The notes under the pieces were generated by a model. The model did not search any database, was not told where the DNA came from, and saw nothing but the letters and a program-made list of their open reading frames with translations. Of a stretch of DNA of 22,037 nucleotides, positions 1-7,253 are shown in pieces. The stretch's first letter is position 1. Each line of letters opens with the position of its first letter. The position numbers were made by a program, and so were the translations under genes. This DNA is from a virus: IMG/VR virus record IMGVR_UViG_3300046532_000629, positions 1 to 22,037 of that record. One strand, 5' to 3'.

Positions 1-33
1 TGCAATTTGACCAATTATTCCGACATTGACCAT
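1..33 (-). CDS. 5' end of an unidentified gene, truncated by the window edge
   Basis: Only eleven codons are visible, reading MVNVGIIGQIA. The hydrophobic beta strand followed by glycines (VGIIGQ) is typical of the first strand of a Rossmann or P-loop nucleotide-binding protein, but too little is present to name it. The ATG at 33-31 is chosen because the frame is open to the edge and it sits behind two promoter-like elements: a sigma70-type promoter at 67-96 and a TAAATA box exactly five bases upstream. A GAGAAAGG purine stretch lies about 14 bases upstream, rather far for a Shine-Dalgarno. It is the next gene after the nucleotide-metabolism operon and is probably transcribed separately. Confidence 0.6.
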   Translation of the reverse strand, partial: MVNVGIIGQIA

Positions 34-38
34 AAAAT

Positions 39-46
39 TATTTACC
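39..46 (-). promoter_or_regulatory. Late-promoter-like box (GGTAAATA) five bases before the ATG at 33
   Basis: On the minus strand TAAATA (44-39) is followed by five bases and then the ATG at 33-31. The T4 late promoter is a single TATAAATA element read by gp55, with transcription starting about six bases downstream, so a start here would fall at or near the A of the ATG. Four other genes in the window show the same spacing. The match outside TAAATA is poor (GG instead of TA), and a sigma70-like promoter lies just upstream, so this could be chance. Confidence 0.3.
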
Positions 47-66
47 TTTCTCATAACTATACATCT

Positions 67-96
67 AGTATAACATAAGAAGGGGGTCTACGTCAA
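67..96 (-). promoter_or_regulatory. Sigma70-type promoter upstream of the gene at 33
   Basis: Reading on the minus strand, TTGACG (96-91, five of six matches to TTGACA) is followed by an 18-base spacer and TATACT (72-67, five of six matches to TATAAT). The expected start near 60 gives a leader of about 27 bases before the ATG at 33, with a purine-rich ribosome-binding region. The TGA stop of the amidotransferase gene is inside the -35 box, so the promoter lies at the very end of the preceding operon. It fits an early or middle phage promoter recognised by host RNA polymerase. Confidence 0.6.
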
Positions 97-686
97 GGGG
101 TTTTTAGGAAGTTTTCTATAAGAGTTGACCCATGTCCGTTCCTTGTGAAGGATGACTCAGGGTGTATTTGGAATGATTCTATGGGTAGTGTAGTGTGTCG
201 AATTGCCATTACCAATCCATCTGACCATGCAGATACAACCAGTGGAGTTCCTTTTAAATCAGGATTGACCACATCATTGTGATATCTACCGACATTAAAT
301 GGGGTAGGAATTCCTGAAAAGAGTCCTTCTCCATCATGTTGACATTCTGTTTCAATTCCTCGTAATGGGACGACATTAGAATCTATCTTTGCACCAAAAT
401 AGGCTGCAATGCACTGGTGACCTAAACATACTCCTGATATCGGAATGTCCTGATGAAACTCATGGACAAACTTTTGATGTCTAAGTCCATGAATATCGTA
501 AGTCCCATTGCCAGGCGTTAGGAAAAGGTGTGTTGGGTTTAGTTCTTTTGCATCTTCGATAGTGAGTTCATCATTTCTCGATGCCAATACTTCTGCACCT
601 GCGTTGATGAAGAGTTGTGCAATGTTGTTAGTAAATGCATCTGAATTATCGAGTAATAATACCCTCTTATTCTGTTTCAATTTCAT
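93..686 (-). CDS. Stand-alone class I glutamine amidotransferase (PabA/TrpG-like)
   Basis: About 197 residues, the normal size of a free-standing glutaminase subunit such as PabA or TrpG. The nucleophile elbow GVCLGHQ and the C-terminal FQIHPES motif supply the Cys-His-Glu triad, and TPGNGTYD resembles the oxyanion-loop region (SPGPG in PabA). All catalytic residues are present, so it should release ammonia from glutamine. No synthase partner (PabB/TrpE-like chorismate enzyme or other acceptor) is seen in the window, so the ammonia acceptor is unknown. It is the last gene of the primase-nrd operon. I start at the ATG at 686 (MKLKQNKR); a TTG six bases upstream is in frame but no better. It overlaps the zinc-ribbon gene by 20 bases and has no strong Shine-Dalgarno, suggesting coupled translation. 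Function in aminobenzoate or tryptophan synthesis should not be assumed. Confidence 0.88.
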   Translation of the reverse strand: MKLKQNKRVLLLDNSDAFTNNIAQLFINAGAEVLASRNDELTIEDAKELNPTHLFLTPGNGTYDIHGLRHQKFVHEFHQDIPISGVCLGHQCIAAYFGAKIDSNVVPLRGIETECQHDGEGLFSGIPTPFNVGRYHNDVVNPDLKGTPLVVSAWSDGLVMAIRHTTLPIESFQIHPESSFTRNGHGSTLIENFLKTP

Positions 687-828
687 CGACAAATTCTACT
701 TCATCCTCATCAATGTCTTCCCCACAAAAAGGGCAAAACTCTATGTCATATTGGTGTGAGTCCATCTCATGATGAATATCCAATTCACTCTTACAACTAT
801 TGCAATGTATTTTAAATATCTTTATCAT
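667..828 (-). CDS. Small zinc-ribbon protein, 53 residues
   Basis: A short frame starts at the ATG at 828-826 with a good Shine-Dalgarno (AGGAG, nine bases upstream) and ends at TAA 669-667. The product begins MIKIFKIHCNSCKSELD and has two cysteine pairs, CNSC at residues 9-12 and CPFC at 32-35, separated by about 20 residues, followed by a very acidic tail rich in Asp and Glu. That is the layout of a zinc ribbon. It overlaps the genes on both sides (17 bases with the upstream one, 20 with the amidotransferase), which supports real translation. Role unknown; it may be a nucleic-acid or protein-binding accessory factor. Confidence 0.8.
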   Translation of the reverse strand: MIKIFKIHCNSCKSELDIHHEMDSHQYDIEFCPFCGEDIDEDEVEFVDEIETE

Positions 829-1057
829 GTACTTTTTCTCCTATTACTTCTTTCCATAAATTATCAAATGATTTCTTCTTACCATCTAGTGTTGCAAAAG
901 GTAACTTATGTTCAACATCTGAATTATGGAAGTCTTGTCCTAGGACATAAACACGAACATCATGTTTTTTGGGGTCTAGTGTCTTCAACATATGTCGAAT
1001 CCTCATGTCTTCTACACCCTGTTGTGCTTCGTTGTGAACGTATGCATGGATAATCAT
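812..1057 (-). CDS. Hypothetical protein, 81 residues
   Basis: Not recognised. The product starts MIIHAYVHNEAQQG, has a mixed beta/alpha look (HDVRVYVLGQDF in the middle) and is rich in charged residues and histidines. No signal peptide, membrane segment or cysteine motif is visible. Its ATG overlaps the stop of the preceding membrane-protein gene in an ATGA arrangement, and its own end overlaps the zinc-ribbon gene by 17 bases, so it is translated as part of the nrd operon. A small regulator or an enzyme accessory is possible, but nothing in the sequence decides this. Confidence 0.75.
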   Translation of the reverse strand: MIIHAYVHNEAQQGVEDMRIRHMLKTLDPKKHDVRVYVLGQDFHNSDVEHKLPFATLDGKKKSFDNLWKEVIGEKVHDKDI

Positions 1058-1305
1058 AACTTAACTGCGAGTAATATGAATATACCAAGTTGGACAACAA
1101 CTATTAGGAACATAAGTCCTGCAAGTATAGTGTGATACCATATCCACCTAGTCTTATATGCATTTTCTATTGTTAAATCATCGGGGTTGGGAGTTCCAAT
1201 TTCATGTTGTTTGAGATTAATCTCCTTGACAACCTTGTTTGCAATCTTCTGTTCGAGGTCTTTCTCTTCTTGACTACCCCATAACACTTGCCACCATCTG
1301 TTCAT
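1054..1305 (-). CDS. Small protein with one C-terminal membrane anchor, 83 residues
   Basis: The first 50 residues are charged and helical, beginning MNRWWQVLWGSQEEKD. Residues about 57-80 form a long hydrophobic stretch (LAGLMFLIVVVQLGIFILLA) typical of a single transmembrane helix, with only three residues after it. A tail-anchored topology with most of the protein in the cytoplasm is likely. It overlaps glutaredoxin upstream and the 81-residue gene downstream by four bases each (ATGA), so it is co-translated with the redox and RNR genes. Family not recognised. Small membrane proteins in T4-like phages sometimes modify the host envelope, but that is inference only. Confidence 0.78.
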   Translation of the reverse strand: MNRWWQVLWGSQEEKDLEQKIANKVVKEINLKQHEIGTPNPDDLTIENAYKTRWIWYHTILAGLMFLIVVVQLGIFILLAVKL

Positions 1306-1520
1306 GCAATCATGTCCTTTAGGTTATCAAATCCACCAATCGATTCACCGTCCACTTTTATTTGTGGGAAGGTTCGTGCAGTTGGGAATATTTCCATTAA
1401 ATCTTCTCTAGTAAAGTCCTCACCTAATTGTTGGTAAGTGTATTCTATACCCTTACTTTCACATAGTGTTTTCGCCATGTCACAATAGGGACATTGTGTT
1501 TTCCCCCATATCTCAATCAT
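1302..1520 (-). CDS. nrdC: Glutaredoxin, reductant for ribonucleotide reductase
   Basis: 72 residues with a full glutaredoxin core: the redox-active CPYC at residues 10-13, the cis-proline segment TFPQI at about 50-54 and the GG turn at 62-63 in IGGFDN. Length and motifs match small phage glutaredoxins such as T4 NrdC, which carry electrons to the C-terminal cysteines of the RNR large subunit. It directly follows nrdB with an ATGA overlap (1517-1520), and RNR here has the matching C-terminal CxxC, so the pairing is strongly supported by context. Its ATG also overlaps the nrdB stop, so translation is likely coupled. Confidence 0.95.
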   Translation of the reverse strand: MIEIWGKTQCPYCDMAKTLCESKGIEYTYQQLGEDFTREDLMEIFPTARTFPQIKVDGESIGGFDNLKDMIA

Positions 1521-2614
1521 AATTTAAATCCTGTAAACGAATCATCATCAACATCTTGTTTAATACCACCAATCACATATGATTCGATTTCTGTTTCTTG
1601 GGGTGCGTTCTGTAATCCTCTTGAGTTGAACCAATGTTCAGTCCATGGTAATGGATTGTTGGTTGAACTTCTGTCGTATATAGGGTTGAGTCCGATAGCT
1701 CTTAATCTTTTGTTTGCAGTGTACTCGACATAGTGTCCAAGTAACTGAGTAGATAAACCAATCATTGACCCATGTTGGAATAGGAACTCTGCCCAATCCT
1801 TCTCTTGGTTCACTGCATCTTCATACATCTGATACACTTCAGGTTCACAATCCTTCATGACCTTGTTCATCACTTTGTTGTTCTCATGTTTCTGATAACA
1901 CTTCAATATGTGTGTTGTGATTGCAAGATGTTGAGACTCATCCCTTGCAATTAGAGATATGATTTTTGCACTTCCTTCCATCATTTTCAACTCACCAAAT
2001 CCGAATGAACAGGCGAATGAAACAAAGAATCTAATCCCTTCTAAGATGTTAACTGATATCAATGCAAGGTAAAGTGCCTTATATAAATCGTAATCATCTA
2101 TTTTATGACCCATCAATTTACGTCTTCCGATATTGATAAACTCATCGTACTTTTGTGTCACCGTTTCTGCACGAGCAAGGATTGCTGGTTCTTCTAGGAT
2201 AGTGTCGAACACATCACTAGGGTCACTATAGATATTCTTTATAATGTGAGTGTAACTTCGTGAATGTATGGTCTCCATGAAATCCCATGTAATGATACAT
2301 GACTCTAATTCAGGAATACTTACGAATGGTAAGAATGCAATTGATGGAGCACGACCTTGAACACTATCTAGTAGTGTTTGATATCTTAGATTAGATGTGA
2401 AGATGTGTTTTTGTGCATCATTAAGTTGTTGATAATCACTTCTATCTTTCTGTAAGGACACCTCTTCAGGTCTCCAAAAGAATCCTAATTGTTTCTGAGT
2501 AAGTTTATCAAATACTGGGTATTTGAACTCATCAAATCTTTGAGTGTTTAGGGGTTCGCCAAAGAACATCTGTTCCTTAGTGAAATCTACTTTCTTTTTA
2601 TTAAATACTGTCAT
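1517..2614 (-). CDS. nrdB: Ribonucleoside-diphosphate reductase, small (beta) subunit, class Ia
   Basis: 365 residues. It holds the di-iron centre and tyrosyl radical that start ribonucleotide reduction in NrdA. All ligands expected from E. coli NrdB are visible, shifted by one or more residues: Asp83 in LLDS, Glu114 and His117 in METIHSRSY, radical Tyr121 in the same motif, Glu192 in LEGIRFF, and Glu226 and His229 in ARDESQH. The C-terminus ends in an acidic stretch and FTGFKL, as expected for the tail that docks in NrdA. The presence of the tyrosine and of glutamates at the iron sites marks an oxygen-dependent class Ia-like enzyme. It overlaps the upstream oxygenase-like gene by 14 bases and the glutaredoxin gene by four. 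Upstream ribosome-binding signal is weak, consistent with coupling. Confidence 0.98.
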   Translation of the reverse strand: MTVFNKKKVDFTKEQMFFGEPLNTQRFDEFKYPVFDKLTQKQLGFFWRPEEVSLQKDRSDYQQLNDAQKHIFTSNLRYQTLLDSVQGRAPSIAFLPFVSIPELESCIITWDFMETIHSRSYTHIIKNIYSDPSDVFDTILEEPAILARAETVTQKYDEFINIGRRKLMGHKIDDYDLYKALYLALISVNILEGIRFFVSFACSFGFGELKMMEGSAKIISLIARDESQHLAITTHILKCYQKHENNKVMNKVMKDCEPEVYQMYEDAVNQEKDWAEFLFQHGSMIGLSTQLLGHYVEYTANKRLRAIGLNPIYDRSSTNNPLPWTEHWFNSRGLQNAPQETEIESYVIGGIKQDVDDDSFTGFKL

Positions 2615-3614
2615 CTAGTGTCTTCTTATCTCTGTCGGTTAACTCAAGTTCTTGTAGGTTCTTGTAGTTGTTTATATAATCTGATGGGTCGAACCAATCG
2701 TGGCCGCCACCACACCATTCATTCCAAAATTTCATTGCATCTTTAAAATAATCTTGTTGTTCATGTGAATATCTATCAAGTCTGCCATCATATGCAAATA
2801 CATTATGAGGTCTTCCGTCTGACCTTTTTCTAGTCCATGGTTGATGGAACTTATCAAATGAATTTATCTGTCCACCATGATTGATGAAGTGTAAAAACAT
2901 ATGATATGAATGGTCACCTAGAAGAGTGTCTCTCCAGTGAACTGCATTCGGCCCTTGATAAAGTAAGAGGTCTCCTACTTCTAATGATATAGGTGTTCCT
3001 TTTCTATCCCTATGAGGAATGTTTTGCATCTTCTCAAAAAATATCTCTTGACCTTCACCTCTTGCATGATTGATATAGTTCTCATCTTTCTGAACCCATA
3101 TCTTCCAAGGAGTGTTATCATCAGTTTTATACTTTAGACAAATGGTTGCACTAACTTCACATGAAGGTCGGTCACTATGTGCCTTGAGGTATGCACCTCT
3201 TTCGTATTTACGAGAATATGCATAAGTCTCTACGAGTTGCATATCAATAACTTTGTCTAGATTATCTCTTAACCATCTATGTAGGGAAACTGAAGGTGGA
3301 AAGGAATAACATCCTTGACTTTTTCTTAAGGATGATTTAGGTGAATCATGAATGATATCATCTTCCACTGCAAAGAATGTGTCATTCCACTCAGGTCTAT
3401 TTTCGATACATTTCCATGCATCCATGGTCATATCAATGATTTCTTTGGGAATGAAATTCCTTAAAACAACATAACCATTATCTTGGAAATCTTTTGTTAA
3501 TCGATTAGTCCACCCTTTAGTTGAAATTTTACCGTCATTAGTCTTAACTTCGGCACCTTCAGGTGTATCATATAATTCGACTTTTACTTTCTTATCTTCA
3601 TATTGCACAGGCAT
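2601..3614 (-). CDS. 2-oxoglutarate/Fe(II)-dependent oxygenase-like protein between nrdA and nrdB
   Basis: 337 residues from the ATG at 3614, which has GAGGA eight bases upstream; two in-frame ATGs up to 18 bases earlier lack such a signal. The middle carries a double-stranded beta-helix iron site: His146 and Asp148 in AHSDRPS, and His226 in the VGDLLLYQGPNAVHWRD segment. The last segment resembles the phage/bacterial subgroup with 'LLYxG...EHWR...G....FLH', where an Arg follows the distal His. The usual Arg or Lys about ten residues after the distal His is not obvious (GDHSYH at that place), so 2-oxoglutarate binding is not certain. The first 100 residues look like a leading helical region, and the C-terminal 80 are rich in Trp and aromatic residues. 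It overlaps nrdA by 17 bases and nrdB by 14. Substrate unknown; hydroxylation of a protein, nucleotide or base are all possible. Confidence 0.8.
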   Translation of the reverse strand: MPVQYEDKKVKVELYDTPEGAEVKTNDGKISTKGWTNRLTKDFQDNGYVVLRNFIPKEIIDMTMDAWKCIENRPEWNDTFFAVEDDIIHDSPKSSLRKSQGCYSFPPSVSLHRWLRDNLDKVIDMQLVETYAYSRKYERGAYLKAHSDRPSCEVSATICLKYKTDDNTPWKIWVQKDENYINHARGEGQEIFFEKMQNIPHRDRKGTPISLEVGDLLLYQGPNAVHWRDTLLGDHSYHMFLHFINHGGQINSFDKFHQPWTRKRSDGRPHNVFAYDGRLDRYSHEQQDYFKDAMKFWNEWCGGGHDWFDPSDYINNYKNLQELELTDRDKKTLDDSI

Positions 3615-5913
3615 CGCAATCTTCCTCATCACTATCGGGTGAAGACATCATAGGTGGGATGTATTCATTCATTGCTGAATTCTCATCCTTAATTACGTCT
3701 TCTGTTTTCCCATCCATTGTATTTTGGTAGTATGATGTTTTCCATCCATACTTATATGTCTTCAACATATCTCCTGCAAGAACTGATACGGGGACTTCTC
3801 CATCCGTAAAATTCTCAGGGTTGTAAGACCAGTTACCGCTTATTGCTTGGTCAAAGAACTTCTGCATCACTGCAATAGTTTTTATGTAACCATCATTGTC
3901 TGGCATATCCCATAGTAAGGTATAAAAGTTCTTATACATTGAGTACTGAGGTACTACTTGTTTAAGTGTTCCCTTCTTACTCTTCTTGACACTAAGGTAA
4001 TCTCTAGGTGGTTCAACACCATTTGTTGCGTTAGAAACGACACTAGAGGACTCTGACGGCATTTGTGCAGTAAGGGTAGAGTGTCTTAACCCATGAACCT
4101 TAATACACGTTCTTAATTTTTCCCAATCATGTTTCAATACATGAGGGGTAATATTATCGACATCTTTTTTGTAATGGTCGATAGGTAATGAACCCTCTGC
4201 ATATTTTGTTCTGTCAAACCAATCGCAGGCACCCTTCTCGGATGCAATCTGATTGGATGAACATAGTAAATGATACTGGAATGACTCTGTAAGTTCATGC
4301 ACTAATCGATGTGCTGCAGGGTCGTCATATTTAACTCTATTCTTTGCAAGGAAATGTGCAAGACCAATATAACCAATACCCAGTGACCTTCTTGCGAGGG
4401 TTGACCTCTTCGCAGCTTCTACAGGATACTCTTGGAAATCAATAAGTTCTTCGAGTCCTCTCACTGCAAGGTCACATAGGTTTGATAATTCATCCATCTT
4501 GATGATACCAACATTGATTGCACTTAAGATGCATAACGCTATCTCGCCATCTCCATCGATGTGCGTTAGTGGTGCAGTTGGTAGTGTAATTTCTTGACAA
4601 AGATTACTCATGTTCACCTTGTCTGTAAAACTACTATGAGAATTGCAATGGTCTATATTCATAATATAGATACGTCCTGTTTCAGCACGTTCTTTCAATA
4701 AGTCCGTAAACAATTCTCTTGCACTAACTTTAGTCTTTGGAACTGAGGTTGCACGTTCATACTTTTCGTATAGTTCGTCAAATTCATCTGTTCCAAATGC
4801 ATCATAAAGTTTAGGTACATTGTGAGGACTAAACAATGTTATGTCCTCGTTCTTTAAAAATCTTTCGTAAAATAGTTTAGATATCTGAATACTGTAATCC
4901 AGTTTTCTTACTCTGTTGTCTTCTGTTCCCTTATTGTTCTTGAGAACAAGGATGTCTTCGACCTCTTGATGCCAGATTGGAAAATGTACCGTGGCACTTC
5001 CACCCCGTACTCCGTTTTGTGTGCAACTTCTAACTGTTGCTTCAAACTTTTTAAGGAAAGGGATGACTCCTGTATGTTGGACTTCTCCACCTCGTATCTT
5101 AGAACCAAGTCCTCGTATTCTTCCTGCGTTAATTCCAATTCCAGCTCTTTGTGCAACATATCTTCCGATTGCCATGTCACTCGTAAAGATTGAATCGAGG
5201 GAATCATCGGCATCAACGAGTACGCACGATGCGAATTGTCGTAAGGGGGTTCTGACCCCTGCCATAATAGGTGTGGGTATACTGATTTTAAAAGTTGATA
5301 TTGCATCGTAGTATCTTTTGACATAATCTAATCTCGTCTCTTGGTCATAATTGTGGAATAGAGTCATTGCGATTAACATATACATGAACTGAGGTGTCTC
5401 AAACACTTCATTAGTTGACCTGTCTTGGACTAGGTATTTGTCTACAATCTGTTGTAGACCTGCATATGTAAATGTTAAGTCTCTACTATGTTTAATGTAT
5501 TTGTCGCATTCTCTTATCTCTTCTAGAGAATACATTTTAAGAATCTCAGGGTCGTATACACCTTTCGTGATATTCTTTTCAATGATTTCATTTAATGGTG
5601 GGTAAATGGTCGAGTCCTTCCACTTAGTGTTGAACACTTGTTTCTGAACTCCGAATAGTAACAGTCGGGCTGCAACATATTGGTAATTGGGTGCTTCTAA
5701 TGAGATTAAATCTGATGCAGATTTAACTAAAATCTTTTGTATGTCTATTGTTGAGATACCTTCAGAAAACTGAAGACCACTGTTCATTTCTACTAGGGAC
5801 TCTGATACACCTGTAATACCTTTACACGCCTTATGAACCATTTTATGAATTTTATCTAGGTCTATGGTAACCTTAGAACCATCTGACTTAACTACTAACA
5901 TCGGGGAATTCAT
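3598..5913 (-). CDS. nrdA: Ribonucleoside-diphosphate reductase, large (alpha) subunit, class Ia
   Basis: 771 residues, close to E. coli NrdA in size. Residues about 5-95 look like an ATP-cone allosteric domain. Catalytic residues are all visible: the disulfide pair Cys230 (FASCVLVD) and Cys461 (ALCILSAIN), Asn437, thiyl-radical Cys439 and Glu441 in SNLCQEI, the radical-transfer pair Tyr728-Tyr729 in SYYQNT, and the shuttle Cys766/Cys769 in the C-terminal DCDACAI. It converts NDPs to dNDPs together with NrdB and the glutaredoxin. The gene starts inside the primase stop (ATGA), with GGAG eleven bases upstream of the ATG, so its expression is tied to the primase gene. No intron, intein or split is seen, unlike nrd genes of some T4-like phages. 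Confidence 0.98.
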   Translation of the reverse strand: MNSPMLVVKSDGSKVTIDLDKIHKMVHKACKGITGVSESLVEMNSGLQFSEGISTIDIQKILVKSASDLISLEAPNYQYVAARLLLFGVQKQVFNTKWKDSTIYPPLNEIIEKNITKGVYDPEILKMYSLEEIRECDKYIKHSRDLTFTYAGLQQIVDKYLVQDRSTNEVFETPQFMYMLIAMTLFHNYDQETRLDYVKRYYDAISTFKISIPTPIMAGVRTPLRQFASCVLVDADDSLDSIFTSDMAIGRYVAQRAGIGINAGRIRGLGSKIRGGEVQHTGVIPFLKKFEATVRSCTQNGVRGGSATVHFPIWHQEVEDILVLKNNKGTEDNRVRKLDYSIQISKLFYERFLKNEDITLFSPHNVPKLYDAFGTDEFDELYEKYERATSVPKTKVSARELFTDLLKERAETGRIYIMNIDHCNSHSSFTDKVNMSNLCQEITLPTAPLTHIDGDGEIALCILSAINVGIIKMDELSNLCDLAVRGLEELIDFQEYPVEAAKRSTLARRSLGIGYIGLAHFLAKNRVKYDDPAAHRLVHELTESFQYHLLCSSNQIASEKGACDWFDRTKYAEGSLPIDHYKKDVDNITPHVLKHDWEKLRTCIKVHGLRHSTLTAQMPSESSSVVSNATNGVEPPRDYLSVKKSKKGTLKQVVPQYSMYKNFYTLLWDMPDNDGYIKTIAVMQKFFDQAISGNWSYNPENFTDGEVPVSVLAGDMLKTYKYGWKTSYYQNTMDGKTEDVIKDENSAMNEYIPPMMSSPDSDEEDCDACAI

Positions 5914-6947
5914 ACCTTTTTATACTCCATAAATTTTGCTTTTGCACTGAGTCCACTATAGGAACAGTCCTCTATTATACTAACAATTTCTTGTTCTGTC
6001 AATCCGTTTAATATCATATCATTGACATCTTTCAATTCATTCACTCTTCGGTCACCCCAAATACAAACGGTAAATCCTAAGTTGATAACGTGTTCAATCT
6101 TCTTAAGTATTTCTGCGTTTCGTGGTTCATTATCATAGACTAATACAGCATTTTCTTTAATACTATCGTCTAGTTTTGTGAAGTCACTTCCTGCAACAGC
6201 AATTGCATTTGGTAGGAACATTGAATCTATTGGGCCTTCGGTCACATAGATACGTTTTGTTTTGTCCACTTTATGTAGGTTGTAAATTAACGGTTCATTG
6301 TCGTCAAATTTCATGGTCATATATCGCAATGGACTGTTGTTCATTGCACGACCACTCAAACCAATTAACTGATTGTTTACATTATAAAATGGTATTATTA
6401 TTCTTGGGTCTGTTCCTAAGACTCTATCTTTATATTTTTCACACAACATTGATAAACTCTGAGGAGTTGAAGTGTACCATAAGTCTTTATAATGGACTTC
6501 AGGTATCTGTCTTTCCATCAGATAATCTCTAGCAACTGAGACCTCAGAACAAGGTTTCATTAGAAACTTAAGATTTTCAACGGTCATAATATCATTTTTA
6601 TTTAGGGATTCTTGGGTTGGTCGGAACTTAAATGCGTTAGCACTTGGCATCTTTTTTCCCTTTGGTTTGAAACCTTTTTCGGTTAACCACTCTTTCATAT
6701 ACTCTTTATATATGACTGAGAAATGGTCTTTCAAGAAGTTGATAGATGAGGTAGATTTACCACAATTATGACACTTATAGACATACGATTGGTCTATCAC
6801 AAAGTGATAACCACGTGCTTTATGTTCGTTTTTGGATGAGTCCCCACAATAGGGACATCTATGATTCAGGGTGGTGTCACCCTTCCATTTGGCGTTGTCC
6901 AAGTTGGACACGACCATCGATAAATATTTTTTCTCTAACCAAAGCAT
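5910..6947 (-). CDS. 61: DNA primase, T4 gp61-like
   Basis: 345 residues. The N-terminal zinc ribbon has CPYC at 31-34 and CHNC at 59-62. The catalytic core shows the GLSGR motif near 196-200 and a TOPRIM fold with the metal-binding glutamate Glu237 in YVTEGPIDS and the acidic pair in VYDNEPRN (Asp272, Glu274). This matches T4 gp61, which makes RNA primers on the gp41 helicase; gp41 is encoded about 13 kb upstream. The start at 6947 is kept because the N-terminal helix before the zinc ribbon has the length seen in T4 gp61. A later ATG at 6917 would remove part of it. There is no usable Shine-Dalgarno, and the ATG lies inside a long inverted repeat, six bases below a TATAAT box, so initiation is unusual. 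It heads the primase-nrd operon. Confidence 0.93.
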   Translation of the reverse strand: MLWLEKKYLSMVVSNLDNAKWKGDTTLNHRCPYCGDSSKNEHKARGYHFVIDQSYVYKCHNCGKSTSSINFLKDHFSVIYKEYMKEWLTEKGFKPKGKKMPSANAFKFRPTQESLNKNDIMTVENLKFLMKPCSEVSVARDYLMERQIPEVHYKDLWYTSTPQSLSMLCEKYKDRVLGTDPRIIIPFYNVNNQLIGLSGRAMNNSPLRYMTMKFDDNEPLIYNLHKVDKTKRIYVTEGPIDSMFLPNAIAVAGSDFTKLDDSIKENAVLVYDNEPRNAEILKKIEHVINLGFTVCIWGDRRVNELKDVNDMILNGLTEQEIVSIIEDCSYSGLSAKAKFMEYKKV

Positions 6948-6975
6948 ACACCTATTATACTATAGGTGATGCTTT
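6941..6975 (-). promoter_or_regulatory. 35-base inverted repeat covering the primase -10 box and start codon
   Basis: Arms of 14 bases (AAAGCAT plus CACCTAT on the plus strand at 6941-6947 and 6949-6955; ATAGGTG plus ATGCTTT at 6962-6968 and 6969-6975) pair perfectly except for one unpaired base at 6948, around a six-base centre. As minus-strand RNA it forms a hairpin with the primase AUG and the GGUG before it in the 3' arm. There is no run of U after it, so it is not a standard terminator. It could act as a DNA operator or as an RNA switch on read-through transcripts, as known for T4 genes such as e and soc, whose start sites are hidden in early RNA. Confidence 0.75.
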
Positions 6976-6982
6976 TATACAA
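6954..6982 (-). promoter_or_regulatory. Sigma70-type promoter for the primase-nrd operon
   Basis: On the minus strand TTGTAT (6982-6977) is followed by a 17-base spacer and a perfect TATAAT (6959-6954). The -10 box is six bases before the ATG at 6947-6945, so transcription would start at or within a base or two of the start codon, giving a leaderless or nearly leaderless mRNA. The -35 match is modest (TTG conserved), as for promoters helped by an activator such as MotA in T4; no MotA-like box is recognised. The -10 lies within the inverted repeat at 6941-6975. Confidence 0.62.
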
Positions 6983-7006
6983 GGGGGTTTGGGTTAGTTT
7001 TTAATA

Positions 7007-7219
7007 CTACTCTGCGTTAGCTATAGCGTCATCAATACCAGCGATTTGACGTAAGTTTTGTGCAAGACTTTCATCGTATGCAAGTTTGTTACTGTCGTCT
7101 GCTGCCATTGCATCGTATCCTGTAGGTTTAGGTGGTTTTCCGTCACCTTCGAAATATGCTTTCTTCTCTACACGACTCATTGCTTCCATTTCAGCTATTG
7201 TTTTTTCTACGAATGCCAT
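7007..7219 (-). CDS. Hypothetical protein, 70 residues
   Basis: Not recognised. A short, acidic, probably helical protein starting MAFVEKTIAEMEAMSR, with a proline-rich turn (GKPPKPTG) in the middle and an Ala/Asp-rich second half. No cysteine, membrane segment or known motif is visible. The ATG has an excellent Shine-Dalgarno (AGGAG, six bases upstream) and a late-type ACTAAATA box 34 bases upstream, so it is probably an efficiently translated late gene, perhaps a small virion or assembly protein. It is the last gene before the primase promoter; no hairpin-plus-U terminator separates them, so read-through toward the primase is likely. Confidence 0.75.
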   Translation of the reverse strand: MAFVEKTIAEMEAMSRVEKKAYFEGDGKPPKPTGYDAMAADDSNKLAYDESLAQNLRQIAGIDDAIANAE

Positions 7220-7253
7220 CAGGTTCTCCTATGATTGGTTTTATTCTTATGTT

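Noticed and set aside
4908-5324. A 138-residue minus-strand frame inside nrdA
   Set aside because: It lies wholly within the NrdA coding region in another frame, has low-complexity Leu/Glu composition and no ribosome-binding site; NrdA is certain.
6941-6975. The primase-start inverted repeat as a rho-independent terminator
   Set aside because: Neither strand has a T run after the stem and the stem is AT-rich; the start codon inside it argues for a regulatory role instead.
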